Assembly (NCBI GenBank): GCA_005503055.1
Contig: SCOX01000001.1
Location: forward strand, 682,001 to 746,000
DNA from: Lysobacteraceae bacterium P
GTDB taxonomy: Bacteria; Pseudomonadota; Gammaproteobacteria; Xanthomonadales; Xanthomonadaceae
DNA: 64,000 nucleotides
Direction of reading: 5' to 3'
The notes under the pieces were generated by a model, which worked only from the letters and a program-made list of their open reading frames with translations, ran no database searches and had not been told where the DNA came from. Every line of letters begins with the position of its first letter. Position 1 is the first letter of the stretch. A program made the translations under genes and the position numbers. Shown here piece by piece: positions 9,278 to 22,298 of this stretch.

Positions 9278-10212
9278 CCGGCCACGTTGACGAAGGACGT
9301 CAGCGGGCGACGCCAGAAGCGCCAACGCTGGGTACGCGCGATGTCGTAGCGCGCGCCATCGTCGAATTCGAACCGCAGTTGCGCGAGCGAACCGTCGGCG
9401 ACGGCTTTCAGCAGCGGTGCGAACCATTGGCCTTCGAGCACGGCCAGGTCGCGCGCGTCGCGCAGGTCGTACAGGGCATTGGCCGAAGTCGCGCCGCCAT
9501 TCCATGAAGCCGGCTTCGCGGCAACGTTCACGCCGCCCAGCGCTGCGAGCGTGGTCAGGGTTTCGTCGTCGCTGGCGATACGCGAAAAGCTCGATTGCAC
9601 GCGATCGGGCAGGCTTCCCGCGCCCCAGAACCACAGCGAATTCACCGGCGCCAATCCCGCCGCCGCACGCTGCGCGTTGAGCGGATGGTTGTGCAACACG
9701 ACCTGCGCTTCGCTTAGCAACGCGCGCCAACGACGGCCTTCGGGCCCCTGCGGCAGTTCATCGAAAAGGTCGGCACCGAGCGCCTGTTCCGGCGCGGTGA
9801 ACTCCGGCAGTTTCGCGCCCTGCGGCAGGCACAGGTACCAGCGCGACGGAGCCGGCGCGTCGATCGGGAAACCTGCATCGCCAAACAGCGGCTTGAGCGG
9901 CTTCAGCAGCGCCGCCGCATCGGCCGTATTCAGGCCGAGCGCTTCGCCGTAGGAAAGCAGGCGCGCGCCGTTGATGTCAGGGCGAACGTACGCGGGATCC
10001 GCGCGCAGCCAGCAGGCGTGCGCAGCGTCGCCGGCGTCGCGCTGGCGCGAGGCGGCGGCCACGGGCCAGCCGCGAGGGAGGACATCGAGAATCCCGGACA
10101 ACGCATCGCCGGCGCGCGCGCTGTGGTCGCCGCGCGCGAGCGCCCTGCCGGTGTCTTGCGACAGGCGCTGGCCGCCGAAGCGTTCGCGCGACGGCAGCAG
10201 CAGCGTAATCAT
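9274..10212 (-). CDS. rpfE: RpfE-type protein of unknown biochemical function
   Basis: 312 residues recognised as the RpfE family of the Xanthomonas rpf region, where it also lies between recJ and greA. A conserved-looking block is [20 protein letters not shown] followed by [12 protein letters not shown]; the N-terminus is [12 protein letters not shown] and the C-terminus is rich in Trp and Arg. No signal peptide or membrane helix is seen. Some annotations liken the family to phosphoglycerate mutase-type proteins, which the sequence alone does not confirm. It overlaps greA by ATGA at its start and recJ by ATGA at its end. Confidence 0.8.
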   Translation of the reverse strand: MITLLLPSRERFGGQRLSQDTGRALARGDHSARAGDALSGILDVLPRGWPVAAASRQRDAGDAAHACWLRADPAYVRPDINGARLLSYGEALGLNTADAAALLKPLKPLFGDAGFPIDAPAPSRWYLCLPQGAKLPEFTAPEQALGADLFDELPQGPEGRRWRALLSEAQVVLHNHPLNAQRAAAGLAPVNSLWFWGAGSLPDRVQSSFSRIASDDETLTTLAALGGVNVAAKPASWNGGATSANALYDLRDARDLAVLEGQWFAPLLKAVADGSLAQLRFEFDDGARYDIARTQRWRFWRRPLTSFVNVAG

Positions 10213-10688
10213 CCGCCGGCGTAGCTGACGCCGACGATTTCGTACTCGCGGATTCCGCCGGGCGCATCGATGGTGATCGTGTCGCCTTCATGCTTGCCGA
10301 TCAGCGCACGCGCCACCGGCGAGGAAATCGCGATCAGCCCAAGCTTGATGTCCGCTTCCAGGTCACCGACGATCTGGTAGCGACGCTCTTCGTCGGTTTC
10401 CGTGTCCGCAAGCTCGACCGTAGCGCCGAACACGACGCGCGAGCCGGCGTTGAGCGAGGCCACGTCGATGACCTGCGCATGCGACAGCTCGGCTTCGAGC
10501 TGCTTGATGCGACCTTCGATGAAGCCCTGCTGTTCGCGGGCGGCGTGGTACTCGGCGTTTTCCTTGAGGTCGCCGTGCGCGCGCGCTTCGGAGATCGCGT
10601 TGATCACCGCCGGGCGCTTGACCGACTTCAATTCTTCCAGCTCGGCGCGAAGACGCTGCGCGCCCTGAAGGGTAAGGGGTGCTCGCAT
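10209..10688 (-). CDS. greA: Transcription elongation factor GreA
   Basis: 159 residues, standard GreA length. The N-terminal coiled-coil (residues about 1-75) contains [20 protein letters not shown] and [15 protein letters not shown], with the acidic tip that stimulates RNA polymerase to cleave backtracked transcripts; the C-terminal FKBP-like half includes [20 protein letters not shown] and [14 protein letters not shown]. The stop overlaps the rpfE start by 4 bp. carB lies 185 bp upstream, separated by a spacer carrying one arm of the CCCGGG repeat family. Confidence 0.95.
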   Translation of the reverse strand: MRAPLTLQGAQRLRAELEELKSVKRPAVINAISEARAHGDLKENAEYHAAREQQGFIEGRIKQLEAELSHAQVIDVASLNAGSRVVFGATVELADTETDEERRYQIVGDLEADIKLGLIAISSPVARALIGKHEGDTITIDAPGGIREYEIVGVSYAGG

Positions 10689-10832
10689 TGCTTTTTCTTC
10701 CTGTGCGCCGGGCTCGGTTCCCGGCAGTCCGTTTTGCGGATTCTGTATCAGATGGGCGTCCGGTTGAAAGCGTCGCGCGCCTCGCCCGCCGGAATCGCGC
10801 ACCTCTGCGACGGCTTGACGACCATGGGGCGA

Positions 10833-10861
10833 CCCGGGTGCGCTCCGCGTACCCGGGCTAC
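10833..10861. repeat. Single arm of the CCCGGG dispersed palindrome family
   Basis: The sequence CCCGGGTGCGCTCCGCGTAC followed by CCGGGCTAC matches the right arm of the 3734-3814 element and can pair with itself through CCCGGGT/ACCCGGG. It lies in the carB-greA spacer, which is otherwise featureless. Confidence 0.65.
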
Positions 10862-10873
10862 CTCTGCCGATCG

Positions 10874-14125
<3,252 letters not shown>

Positions 14126-14126
14126 C

Positions 14127-15248
14127 TCAGTTCTTCTCCATCAGCGCAACGAAGCGGTCGAAAAGTGGGGAAACATCGTGCGGGCCCGGGCTCGCTTCCG
14201 GATGGCCCTGGAAGCTGAAGGCCGGCGCGTCGGTGAGTTCGATGCCCTGGTTGGTGCCGTCGAACAGCGAGCGGTGGATCACGCGCACGTTGGCCGGAAG
14301 CGTCGCTTCATCGACCGCGAAACCGTGGTTCTGCGAGGTAATCATCACCCGGCCCGTGTCGAGGTCCTGCACGGGGTGGTTCGCGCCGTGGTGGCCGTGG
14401 CCCATCTTCACCGTCTGCGCGCCGGCGGCCAGCGCCAGCAACTGGTGGCCCAGGCAGATGCCGAAGGTCGGGATCTTGGCCTTGAGGAATTCCTTGATCG
14501 CGGCGATGGCGTAGTCGCACGGCGCCGGGTCGCCCGGGCCATTGGACAGGAACACGCCGTCGGGCTTGAGCGCGAAGACGTCCGAGGCCGGCGTCTGCGC
14601 CGGCACGACCGTCAGCTTGCAGCCGCGTTCGGCCAGCATGCGAAGGATGTTGTACTTGACGCCGTAATCGTAGGCGACGACGTGGAACTTCGGCTCCGCC
14701 TTCACGAATTCGTTGCGGTCCAGGTCGAGCTGGCCGTCGCGCCATTCGTAACGCTCGCGCACGCTGACTTCCTTCGCCAGGTCCATGCCCTTGAGGCCGG
14801 GGAACTTGCGCGCCGCTTCCAGCGCCTTGTCCACATCGATGTCGCCTGCCATCAGCGCACCGTTCTGCGCGCCCTTCTCGCGCAGGATGCGCGTGAGCTT
14901 GCGGGTGTCGATGTCCGCGATGGCGACGATGCCGCGGGCGTTGAGCCATTCCGGCAGCGACACCTGGCTGCGCCAGTTGCTGGGACGGCGCGGCACGTTG
15001 CGCACGATCAGGCCGGCGGCCCAGGCTTGTGCGGCCTCGTCGTCCTGGTCGGTGCAACCGGTGTTGCCGATGTGCGGGTACGTCAGGGTCACCAGCTGTC
15101 GCGCGTACGACGGATCGGTGAGGATTTCCTGGTAGCCGGTGATGGCCGTGTTGAATACGACTTCGCCGACCGAAAGGCCGGGCGCGCCTACGGAAACGCC
15201 CTCGAAGAGGGTTCCGTCTTCGAGCGCGAGGATTGCGGGTTGGGTCAC
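14127..15248 (-). CDS. carA: Carbamoyl-phosphate synthase small (glutaminase) subunit
   Basis: 373 residues. Class I glutamine amidotransferase supplying ammonia to CarB. The C-terminal half shows the nucleophile motif [16 protein letters not shown], the oxyanion motif [13 protein letters not shown] and the His/Glu pair in [11 protein letters not shown]. The start is a GTG at 15248, giving (M)[16 protein letters not shown], which is the expected N-terminus; the frame continues upstream, but nothing conserved precedes it. The carA-carB order and the 1-bp spacing are typical. Confidence 0.95.
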   Translation of the reverse strand: MTQPAILALEDGTLFEGVSVGAPGLSVGEVVFNTAITGYQEILTDPSYARQLVTLTYPHIGNTGCTDQDDEAAQAWAAGLIVRNVPRRPSNWRSQVSLPEWLNARGIVAIADIDTRKLTRILREKGAQNGALMAGDIDVDKALEAARKFPGLKGMDLAKEVSVRERYEWRDGQLDLDRNEFVKAEPKFHVVAYDYGVKYNILRMLAERGCKLTVVPAQTPASDVFALKPDGVFLSNGPGDPAPCDYAIAAIKEFLKAKIPTFGICLGHQLLALAAGAQTVKMGHGHHGANHPVQDLDTGRVMITSQNHGFAVDEATLPANVRVIHRSLFDGTNQGIELTDAPAFSFQGHPEASPGPHDVSPLFDRFVALMEKN

Positions 15249-15368
15249 GGGGATCGCCTTGGCTGCCGGGGGGTGCTGACCCTTCCCGTCGCGCAGACGC
15301 CGGCAAAACCGGGCTGCAGCAAAGCGCGGGCGCGGTGCGGGACCGGTCCGACGGAAGGGGTTCAGGCG

Positions 15369-15381
15369 AGCCGGAATTCTA
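15369..15381 (-). promoter_or_regulatory. Candidate carA promoter (-10)
   Basis: On the minus strand a TAGAAT hexamer (15381-15376) lies about 130 nt before the carA GTG, preceded at 17 bp by only a weak TGGCGT -35. This would give a leader of roughly 120 nt. The call rests mainly on the -10 match. Confidence 0.35.
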
Positions 15382-15401
15382 GCGACCCGGCGCCGGTAAC
15401 G

Positions 15402-15420
15402 CCAGCGCAATCTGCGCTGG
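15402..15420. terminator. Hairpin after dapB
   Basis: CCAGCGCA-ATC-TGCGCTGG is a perfect 8-bp stem with a 3-nt loop, 33 bp after the dapB stop. There is no following U tract, so it is either an imperfect terminator or an mRNA-stabilising hairpin between dapB and the candidate carA promoter. Confidence 0.4.
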
Positions 15421-15452
15421 AACGCCAATTTGCCGGATTCAAGTCGTCGCGT

Positions 15453-16190
15453 TCAGGCCAGCAGGTCGCGCAGCCGGTAACGGCCGGGAGCACGTCCAGC
15501 CAGCTTCGCGGCCGCGTGCAGCGCCCCGCGGGCAAAGATGTCGCGGTTGGTGGCGCGATGGATCAGCTCGATGCGCTCGCCCGGTGCGGCGAACTGCACC
15601 AAGTGTTCGCCGACGATATCGCCGGCGCGCAGCGACGCGTAGCGCGGGTGCGCCCCGCCCTGCTCCGCGCTGGCACCCAGCGCCAGCGCCGTGCCCGACG
15701 GTGCGTCCTTCTTGTGCACGTGGTGGGATTCCACGATGTCGCAATCCCAGCCCTGCAGGGCCTGCGCGGCGCGCTCGACCAGCTCGCCCAGGATGGCGAC
15801 GCCGAGGCTGAAGTTCGCCGCCCACAACAAGGGAATATGTTGCGCGGCCGCATCCACCGCGACCTGCTGCGGCTCTTCAAGTCCGGTGGTGCCCGACACC
15901 AGCGCCGCGCCGCGTTGCTCGCACAGCGCCAGGATCGGATCGAAGCCCTGCGGCAGGCTGAAATCGATCGCGACATCGAACGACGGCGCACCCGACAGTT
16001 CCGCAGCGGCGAAATGTGCCACGCCCTCGACCACGCGTTGCGCGGGCTGCGAGCGCTGCACGGCGGCCACGACGACGAGGTCGTCACGCTCGCCGGCCAG
16101 GCGCAGCAACGCCTGCCCCATGCGGCCGGATGCACCGTGGATCAGGACTCGCGTGGGAGACGCGTGTGCGGGAGAGTTGGAGTCGCTCAT
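15453..16190 (-). CDS. dapB: 4-hydroxy-tetrahydrodipicolinate reductase
   Basis: 245 residues. Reduces the DapA product in the lysine and meso-diaminopimelate pathway using NAD(P)H. The Rossmann nucleotide-binding start is RVLIHGASGRMGQALLRL; the catalytic region has VESHHVHKKDAPSGTAL with the active-site His and Lys; the C-terminal part includes GERIELIHRATNRDIFARGA. Start ATG 16190 gives MSDSNSPAHASPTRV; the longer upstream frame has no conserved content. It lies upstream of carAB on the same strand with a hairpin between. Confidence 0.95.
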   Translation of the reverse strand: MSDSNSPAHASPTRVLIHGASGRMGQALLRLAGERDDLVVVAAVQRSQPAQRVVEGVAHFAAAELSGAPSFDVAIDFSLPQGFDPILALCEQRGAALVSGTTGLEEPQQVAVDAAAQHIPLLWAANFSLGVAILGELVERAAQALQGWDCDIVESHHVHKKDAPSGTALALGASAEQGGAHPRYASLRAGDIVGEHLVQFAAPGERIELIHRATNRDIFARGALHAAAKLAGRAPGRYRLRDLLA

Positions 16191-16360
16191 GCGCGCAGTC
16201 TGAAGGTGGCATCGGGCTTCGACAAGCGCCATGCGCGGCGCGACCGTTTCTCGCCGGCAGATCAAATTCGGACGCGTCCGATTCTTCGGCGCAACCGTCC
16301 TTCCTAGCATCGGGACGCCGCGATGGGCGGCGCCAAGAAGGGTTCGGGGACCCGGTAAGC

Positions 16361-16762
16361 ATGAACAAACTTCTGAGATCGATCGCTTCACTGTCGCTCC
16401 TGCTCGCGCTCGTCGCTGGCTGCTCCAGCAAGCACGACGGCGACCTGCTCGCCGCACCGAAGGTGGGCGACCTCTATGCCAGCGAGCTGTCGCACTTCAC
16501 CGAGTTCGAGAACAACGAGCGCGCCTACGGACTGATGAAAGTGGTCGGGGTGACCGACGATGCGATCACGGTCGCCACGGACAGCACGGCGTGGCCCGCG
16601 CCGTCGGGCGCGAACAACGATCTGCGCGGCGACCTGTCCGGTGTGAAATGGGACATGAAGGGCACGATCCGCATCGCCCGCCCTGAGCTGCCCGAACTGT
16701 ATCGGCAGGACCGCATTTTCGGCCTGCGCCGGCCCTCGCCCGCACCGGAGAAGGCCCAATGA
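16361..16762 (+). CDS. Small lipoprotein of unknown function
   Basis: 133 residues with a type II signal peptide: MNKLLRSIASLSLLLALVAG followed by the lipobox cysteine (LVAG-C). The mature part is polar and contains VGDLYASELSHFTEFENNER and a segment VKWDMKGTIRIARPELPELY. The family is not recognised. Its last 4 bases overlap the next gene's start (ATGA), indicating cotranslation with a small membrane protein. The 170-bp spacer before it is the likely promoter region, divergent from dapB. Confidence 0.7.
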   Translation: MNKLLRSIASLSLLLALVAGCSSKHDGDLLAAPKVGDLYASELSHFTEFENNERAYGLMKVVGVTDDAITVATDSTAWPAPSGANNDLRGDLSGVKWDMKGTIRIARPELPELYRQDRIFGLRRPSPAPEKAQ

Positions 16763-16962
16763 ACCTTTCCGGCATCGGCCTGTGGCTGGCGTTGATCGGC
16801 GCCGGCTCCTTCGTGCTCAACCGTTTCAATTACGAATTCAAGCTGCTCGCCTGGGTCGACCATTGGGGTCCGTCGACGGGCATGTTGATCCGCGTCGGCT
16901 GCATCGTGATCGGCGTGATGCTGTGGCTGGCCTTTCGCCGCAGGTCGAAGCCGGCGAACTGA
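16759..16962 (+). CDS. Small membrane protein coupled to the upstream lipoprotein
   Basis: 67 residues with two hydrophobic helices (IGLWLALIGAGSFVLNRF and MLIRVGCIVIGVMLWLAF) and a basic C-terminal tail (RRRSKPAN), so the C-terminus is probably cytoplasmic. The ATG overlaps the lipoprotein's TGA by 4 bp. No known family is recognised. A strong terminator follows 27 bp later. Confidence 0.65.
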   Translation: MNLSGIGLWLALIGAGSFVLNRFNYEFKLLAWVDHWGPSTGMLIRVGCIVIGVMLWLAFRRRSKPAN

Positions 16963-16984
16963 CGCATCCCGCGCATGGGCGACA

Positions 16985-17016
16985 AAAAAGGCCGCGGTGG
17001 AAGCCGCGGCCTTTTC
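16985..17016. terminator. Bidirectional intrinsic terminator
   Basis: AAAAAA then GGCCGCGG-TGGAAG-CCGCGGCC then TTTT: an 8-bp GC stem flanked by A and T tracts. It serves the small lipoprotein pair on the plus strand and dnaJ on the minus strand. Confidence 0.9.
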
Positions 17017-17038
17017 GTTTCCTGTCCCAGCCCTGAGG

Positions 17039-18166
17039 TCAGGACGTCATGCGATCCCAGAAGCCCTTCACGCCGTCGAGAAAGGTCGAGGCGCGCGGCG
17101 AATGGCGGCGCGCGCCGTCCCCGACGAAAGTCGCCTCGAACTTCTCGAGCAATTCGCGTTGCTCGACGGTGAGGTTCACCGGGGTCTCGACCACGATGCG
17201 GCAATACAGATCGCCGGTCTTGCGGCTGCGGACGGACTTCACGCCGCGGTCGCGCAGGCGGAACAGCCTGCCGGTCTGCGATTCGGCGGGAATGCGCAGC
17301 TCCACCTCGCCCTCCAGCGTCGGCACGCGGATGGAGTCGCCCAGCGCGGCCTGCGAGATGCGCACGGGCACTTCGCAGTGCAGGTCGTCGCCGTCGCGTT
17401 GGAAGATCTCGTGCTCGCGAACGCGCACGTCGACGTACAGGTCACCGGGCGGCGAACCGACCGGACCCGCCTCGCCTTCGCCCGCCAGGCGGATGCGGTC
17501 GCCGTTGTCGACGCCGGCCGGGATCTTCACCTGCAAGGTCTTGGTGCGTTCCACGCGGCCCTGGCCGTCGCAGTCCGCGCACGGATTGGGAATGGTCTTG
17601 CCGCGACCGCCGCAGTGCGGGCACGCCTGCTGCATCGAGAAGATGCCGCGCTGGAAGCGCACCTGGCCACGGCCGTGGCAGGTGTCGCAATTTTCCAGCT
17701 TGCCGTCCGCCGAGCCGCTGCCCTCGCAGGTCGTGCATTCGTCGAGCGTGGGGATTTCGATCTGTTTCTCGGTGCCGCCGACGGCTTCCTCGAGCGTCAG
17801 CTCCATCACATAGCCGATGTCCGCGCCGCGACGCGGGCCGCGTGCGCCACCACCACCGCCGAAGATGTTGCCGAAAATGTCGCCGAAGATATCGCCCATG
17901 TCGGCATAACCGGCACCGGCCCCGCCACCGCCCATGCCGTGCTCGAAGGCGGCGTGGCCATGCTGGTCGTACGCCCGGCGCCGATTGGCGTCGGACAGCA
18001 CTTCGTAGGCCTCCTTGCACTCCTTGAACGAAGCTTCCGCGGCGGCATCGCCGGGATTGCGGTCCGGATGGAATTTCATCGCGCAGCGACGATAGGCCTT
18101 CTTCAGGTCTTCCTCGCTCGCTTGTCGGGCCACGCCCAGAACTTCGTAGTAGTCGCGTTTGCTCAT
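17039..18166 (-). CDS. dnaJ: Chaperone DnaJ (Hsp40)
   Basis: 375 residues. Stimulates DnaK ATPase and delivers substrates. The J domain has HPD at residues 33-35; a Gly/Phe-rich linker ([20 protein letters not shown]) follows; four zinc-binding CxxCxGxG repeats are visible ([32 protein letters not shown]). The last gene of the hrcA-grpE-dnaK-dnaJ operon, ending at a strong terminator. The dnaK-dnaJ spacer carries an inverted GGGATTCG repeat that could modulate dnaJ expression. Confidence 0.97.
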   Translation of the reverse strand: MSKRDYYEVLGVARQASEEDLKKAYRRCAMKFHPDRNPGDAAAEASFKECKEAYEVLSDANRRRAYDQHGHAAFEHGMGGGGAGAGYADMGDIFGDIFGNIFGGGGGARGPRRGADIGYVMELTLEEAVGGTEKQIEIPTLDECTTCEGSGSADGKLENCDTCHGRGQVRFQRGIFSMQQACPHCGGRGKTIPNPCADCDGQGRVERTKTLQVKIPAGVDNGDRIRLAGEGEAGPVGSPPGDLYVDVRVREHEIFQRDGDDLHCEVPVRISQAALGDSIRVPTLEGEVELRIPAESQTGRLFRLRDRGVKSVRSRKTGDLYCRIVVETPVNLTVEQRELLEKFEATFVGDGARRHSPRASTFLDGVKGFWDRMTS

Positions 18167-18171
18167 GGAGC

Positions 18172-18289
18172 TGGGATTCGGGATTCGGGAGACGGGATTC
18201 GCAAAAGCGGGGTGTGTTCAAGACGAAGGAAGGGGATCCGGAACCGGACGATGTTTTCCGAATCCCGAATCCCCATTCCCGAATCCCGG
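18172..18289. repeat. Inverted GGGATTCG repeat arrays between dnaK and dnaJ
   Basis: Left array 18172-18202 (GGGATTCGGGATTCGGGAGA, then CGGGATTCG) faces the complementary array 18256-18289 (CCGAATCCCGAATCCCCATT, then CCCGAATCCCGG). The arms can pair over a loop of about 50 nt. The same 8-9 bp unit recurs around recN (23977-24098). Confidence 0.75.
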
Positions 18290-18290
18290 C

Positions 18291-20210
18291 TTACTTCTTG
18301 TCGTCCTTGACTTCGGTGAACTCGGCATCGACCACGTCGTCGGCCTTGGCGCCGCCGGCAGGACCGGCGCCGGCGTCCGGACCCGGCTGACCGGCCGCCG
18401 AAGCGGCAGCGAACAGCGACTGCGCGGCTTCTTCCAGCGACTTCGACTTGGCCTCGATCTGGCCCTTGTCGTCGCCCTTCATCGCCGTTTCAAGCTCGGC
18501 GATGGCGCCTTCGGTGCGGCCGATGACGTCGCCCGGCACCTTGTCGCCGTTGTCCTTGATCGCGCTGCGCGCGGTGTGGATCAGCGCGTCGGCGTGGTTG
18601 CGGGCCTGCACCAGCTCGTGGAACTTCTGGTCCTCTTCGCGGTGGGTCTCGGCGTCGGCGACCATCTTGGCGATCTCGTCCTCGGACAGACCCGAGCCGG
18701 CCTTGATCTCGACCTTCTGCTCCTTGTTGGTCTTCTTGTCCTTGGCCGAAACATGCAGGATGCCGTTGGCGTCGATGTCGAAGGACACCTCCACCTGCGG
18801 CATGCCGCGCGGCGAGGGTTCGATGCCGGTCAGGTCGAAGCGCGCCAGCGACTTGTTGTAGCGGGCCTGCTCACGCTCACCCTGCAGCACGTGCACGGTC
18901 ACGGCCGACTGGTTGTCCTCGGCGGTCGAAAACACCTGCGAGGCCTTGGTCGGGATGGTGGTGTTCTTCTCGATGATCTTGGTGAACACGCCACCCAGCG
19001 TTTCGATGCCCAGCGACAACGGGGTCACGTCGAGCAGCAGCACGTCCTTGACGTCGCCGGCCAGCACGCCGCCCTGGATCGCGGCGCCCAGCGCCACGGC
19101 CTCGTCGGGGTTGACGTCCTTGCGCGGCTCCTTGCCGAAGAACTCGGCCACGGCCTGCTGCACCTTCGGCATGCGGGTCTGGCCGCCGACCAGGATCACC
19201 TCGCTGATCTCGCTGGCGCGCAGGCCGGCGTCGTTCAGCGCGATGCGGCACGGTTCGATCGTGCGCTTGACCAGGTCGTCCACCAGCGCTTCCAGCTTGG
19301 CGCGGGTCAGCTTGATGTTCAGGTGCTTCGGGCCCGAGGCGTCGGCCGTCACGTACGGCAGGTTCACTTCGGTCTGCTGCGCGCTGGACAGCTCGATCTT
19401 GGCGCGCTCGGCCGCGTCCTTCAGGCGCTGCAGGGCCAGCGGGTCCTTGCGCAGGTCGATGCCCTGGTCCTTCTGGAATTCCTCGACGAGGTAATCGATG
19501 ACGCGCTTGTCGAAGTCTTCACCGCCCAGGAACGTGTCGCCGTTGGTGGACAGCACTTCCACCTGCATTTCGCCGTCGACGGAGGCGATCTCGATGATGG
19601 ACACGTCGAACGTGCCGCCGCCCAGGTCGTAGACCGCGATCTTGCGGTCGCCGCCCTTCTTGTCCATGCCGTAGGCCAGCGCGGCCGCGGTGGGCTCGTT
19701 GATGATGCGCTTGACGTCCAGGCCGGCGATCTTGCCCGCGTCCTTGGTCGCCTGGCGCTGGCTGTCGTTGAAGTACGCCGGCACGGTGATGACCGCCTCG
19801 GTGACGGTCTCGCCCAGGTAGGCTTCGGCGGTCTTCTTCATCTTGGCCAGCACCTCGGCCGAGATCTGCTGCGGCGCCATCTTCTTGCCTTCGGCCGTCT
19901 CGACCCAGGCGTCGCCGTTGTCGTGCGAGGTGATCTTGTACGGCACCAGGCCGATGTCCTTCTGCACTTCGGCGTCGGTGAACTTGCGGCCGATCAGGCG
20001 CTTGACGGCGAAGAAGGTGTTCTTCGGGTTGGTCACGGCCTGGCGCTTGGCCGAGGCGCCGACCAGCACTTCGCCGTCCTTGGTGAAGGCGACGATGGAC
20101 GGAGTGGTGCGGTCGCCTTCGGCGTTCTCGATGACGCGCGCCTTGCCGCCTTCCATGACGGCCACACACGAATTGGTCGTGCCCAGGTCGATACCGATGA
20201 TCTTGCCCAT
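18291..20210 (-). CDS. dnaK: Chaperone DnaK (Hsp70)
   Basis: 639 residues, standard DnaK length. The ATPase domain begins [20 protein letters not shown] and contains the phosphate loop [17 protein letters not shown] and [15 protein letters not shown]; the substrate-binding domain follows [17 protein letters not shown]; a Gly/Ala-rich segment precedes the C-terminal [10 protein letters not shown]. It refolds proteins together with DnaJ and GrpE. It lies between grpE (123 bp upstream) and dnaJ. The single-operon arrangement suggests heat-shock control. Confidence 0.98.
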   Translation of the reverse strand: MGKIIGIDLGTTNSCVAVMEGGKARVIENAEGDRTTPSIVAFTKDGEVLVGASAKRQAVTNPKNTFFAVKRLIGRKFTDAEVQKDIGLVPYKITSHDNGDAWVETAEGKKMAPQQISAEVLAKMKKTAEAYLGETVTEAVITVPAYFNDSQRQATKDAGKIAGLDVKRIINEPTAAALAYGMDKKGGDRKIAVYDLGGGTFDVSIIEIASVDGEMQVEVLSTNGDTFLGGEDFDKRVIDYLVEEFQKDQGIDLRKDPLALQRLKDAAERAKIELSSAQQTEVNLPYVTADASGPKHLNIKLTRAKLEALVDDLVKRTIEPCRIALNDAGLRASEISEVILVGGQTRMPKVQQAVAEFFGKEPRKDVNPDEAVALGAAIQGGVLAGDVKDVLLLDVTPLSLGIETLGGVFTKIIEKNTTIPTKASQVFSTAEDNQSAVTVHVLQGEREQARYNKSLARFDLTGIEPSPRGMPQVEVSFDIDANGILHVSAKDKKTNKEQKVEIKAGSGLSEDEIAKMVADAETHREEDQKFHELVQARNHADALIHTARSAIKDNGDKVPGDVIGRTEGAIAELETAMKGDDKGQIEAKSKSLEEAAQSLFAAASAAGQPGPDAGAGPAGGAKADDVVDAEFTEVKDDKK

Positions 20211-20333
20211 GGTGTTGCTCCCTCTCTGATCTTTGACTGTGCGGCGGCCAGGGGCCGCCTGCTTGAAGGTGTGATGGCGGTGCGATCCGCCGATGTGCGT
20301 GATTTGGGGGGCTCGCGGCCCCGCTTCAAGGCG

Positions 20334-20861
20334 TCAGTCGTGCCGGGCGACGACCACCAGCGCCGGGCGCAGGAGGCGTTCGTTCAGCAGCCAGCCCTTC
20401 TGGTAGACCTGGACCACGTCGCCCGGCGCGTGGCCGGCGGCCTCGACCATGCTCATCGCCTGGTGCTTGTCGGGGTCGAACGGCTGTCCCACCGGGTCGA
20501 GCGCGATCATGCCGTTGTCCCCGGCGACCTTGAGCAGCTGCCGCAGGGTCAACTCCATGCCTTCGCGCAGGTGCGCGGCGGTGTCGGCCTGCACGGCCAG
20601 TCCGGCCTCGAGGCTGTCGATCACCGGCAGCAGTTCGCCCAGCAGGCGCTCGTTGGCGAACTTGCGCGCCATGTCGATGTCGCGCGCCATGCGCTTGCGC
20701 TGGTTCTCGATCTCGGCGCGCTCGCGCAGTGCGTCTTCGCGCAGCTGGGTAAGCTCGGCCTGGGCGGCCTCGAGCCGGGCGGCGAGCGTGGCGTCGGCGT
20801 CGGCGCCGGAGGCCACGTCGGGGGTCTGGTTAGGTTCGCCAGAAGTGGTGCTAGCGGTCAT
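20334..20861 (-). CDS. grpE: Nucleotide exchange factor GrpE
   Basis: 175 residues. Releases ADP from DnaK. A long N-terminal helix ([20 protein letters not shown]) forms the dimer coiled coil and a beta domain follows, with typical [14 protein letters not shown] and [23 protein letters not shown] 20861 is chosen because GGAG lies 7 nt upstream; an earlier in-frame ATG at 20873 has no proper ribosome site. It sits between hrcA and dnaK. Confidence 0.93.
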   Translation of the reverse strand: MTASTTSGEPNQTPDVASGADADATLAARLEAAQAELTQLREDALRERAEIENQRKRMARDIDMARKFANERLLGELLPVIDSLEAGLAVQADTAAHLREGMELTLRQLLKVAGDNGMIALDPVGQPFDPDKHQAMSMVEAAGHAPGDVVQVYQKGWLLNERLLRPALVVVARHD

Positions 20862-21063
20862 GCGGTGCTCCATCCCTGCGCCAGGGGCGCTCAAAACATG
20901 CGGAAAACCGCGCTCGAAGGCGCGTCAGGGCAGCAATGGGGCCGCGCTTGGCCGTTTCAAGACATAGCGGGCCAGGGCTTGGCAGACCCAGGACACGGCG
21001 GACCAGGACATAGTGGGCAAGACGAACGCGCCGGCTGGAGCCGGCCAACGCCGGCCGGGCGGT

Positions 21064-22116
21064 TCAGGCGTCGGGATGCAGCGCCGCGCCGAGCGCGTCC
21101 GCCGCGGCCTGGACCACCGGGATCACACGGTCGTAGGCCATGCGGGTCGGGCCGATCACCCCCAGCACGCCCAACACGGTCCCGCTGCCGGCGGCGACGT
21201 AGGGCGCGGTCACCAGGGACATGCCTTCCAGCGGCGCCAGCCCGGTCTCCTCGCCGATGAAGATGCGAACGCCCGGCGCCTGCACGGTGCGCTCCAGCAA
21301 CTGGAGGATCTCGCGCTTGCGGGAGAAGGCCTCGAACAGGTCGCGCAGGCGGTCCAGATCGGCCAGCTCCTGCACCCCCATCAGTCGCGTCTGCCCGGCC
21401 AGCACCATATCGTCGCCGCCAGGAGCGAGTACCTGCTCGGCCAGCTCCATCGATTGCGCCAACAACACCTGCATCTCGCTCTGCGCGCTGCGCAGCTCGC
21501 GCACGAGCGTTGCGCGGATGTCGGCCACCGTCCGCCCGGCAAAATGCGCGTTGAGGTAGTTCGCCACGCGCTCCAGTTCGCCGGCGTCGAACGGGCGGCG
21601 CGTGAGCACGATGCGGTTCTGCACCTCGTTGTCGGCGAAGACCAGGATCGCCAGCACGCGCGCACCGTCCAGCGGCACGAAGTCGATCCGCCGGAACGCG
21701 AATTGCTCGCGGCGCGGCACGCTGACGACGCCGACGAAGTGGGTCATCGCCGACAACAGCTCCGACGCGCTGCCCAGCAACGCCTGCGTGCCCGACCCCG
21801 CCGGGAGCTCGCCGCGCAGGCGCGCCATCTCCGACTCCGGCAACGGACGCACCTGCAGCAACGAATCGACGAAGAGCCGGTAGCCCTGCGGCGTCGGCAC
21901 GCGTCCGGCGGATGCGTGCGCGGCGCTGAGCAGGCCCGCGTCCTCCAGGTCGGCCAGGATGTTGCGGATCGTCGCCGGACTGACGTCCAGCCCCGCGTGG
22001 CGCGCCAGCGTCTGCGAGCCCACCGGCTCGCCGCTGCGGATGTAACGGCCGATCAGGGTGCGCAGCAACTGGCGTGCGCGCGGGTCGAGGCTGGGATCGG
22101 CGGGTTTGCGGCTCAT
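21064..22116 (-). CDS. hrcA: Heat-inducible transcription repressor HrcA
   Basis: 350 residues. The N-terminal winged helix (DPRARQLLRTLIGRYIRSGE; PATIRNILADLEDAGLLSAA) binds CIRCE elements in known systems; a GAF-like and dimerisation region follows. It is the first gene of the chaperone operon. I found no CIRCE inverted repeat (TTAGCACTC-N9-GAGTGCTAA) in its own upstream spacer 22117-22298, so control by the heat-shock sigma factor is more likely here, with HrcA acting elsewhere. The longer upstream frame is not conserved; the start at ATG 22116 gives MSRKPADPSLDPRARQ. Confidence 0.93.
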   Translation of the reverse strand: MSRKPADPSLDPRARQLLRTLIGRYIRSGEPVGSQTLARHAGLDVSPATIRNILADLEDAGLLSAAHASAGRVPTPQGYRLFVDSLLQVRPLPESEMARLRGELPAGSGTQALLGSASELLSAMTHFVGVVSVPRREQFAFRRIDFVPLDGARVLAILVFADNEVQNRIVLTRRPFDAGELERVANYLNAHFAGRTVADIRATLVRELRSAQSEMQVLLAQSMELAEQVLAPGGDDMVLAGQTRLMGVQELADLDRLRDLFEAFSRKREILQLLERTVQAPGVRIFIGEETGLAPLEGMSLVTAPYVAAGSGTVLGVLGVIGPTRMAYDRVIPVVQAAADALGAALHPDA

Positions 22117-22298
22117 GGCCGGGGTATATGACGGCTTCGCCGCAGGCGCAAGTCGGGCTGCGGGATCGGCGTTCGCAGGAGAAGGACCTGGAGCGAGGTT
22201 CCGCGAACGGTTCCGGCGATTCGAAATCCCCAATCTCCAATCCTGAGACGGTGCACCGCTATCAAGCCGCAACCCACACAGGGCACAATCGCGGTCCG

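Noticed and set aside
18159-21260. Long plus-strand frame opposite dnaK and grpE
   Set aside because: Antisense to conserved chaperone genes, no conserved motifs, no ribosome site.
22117-22298. Possible CIRCE operator before hrcA
   Set aside because: No TTAGCACTC/GAGTGCTAA halves with 9-bp spacing found on either strand.
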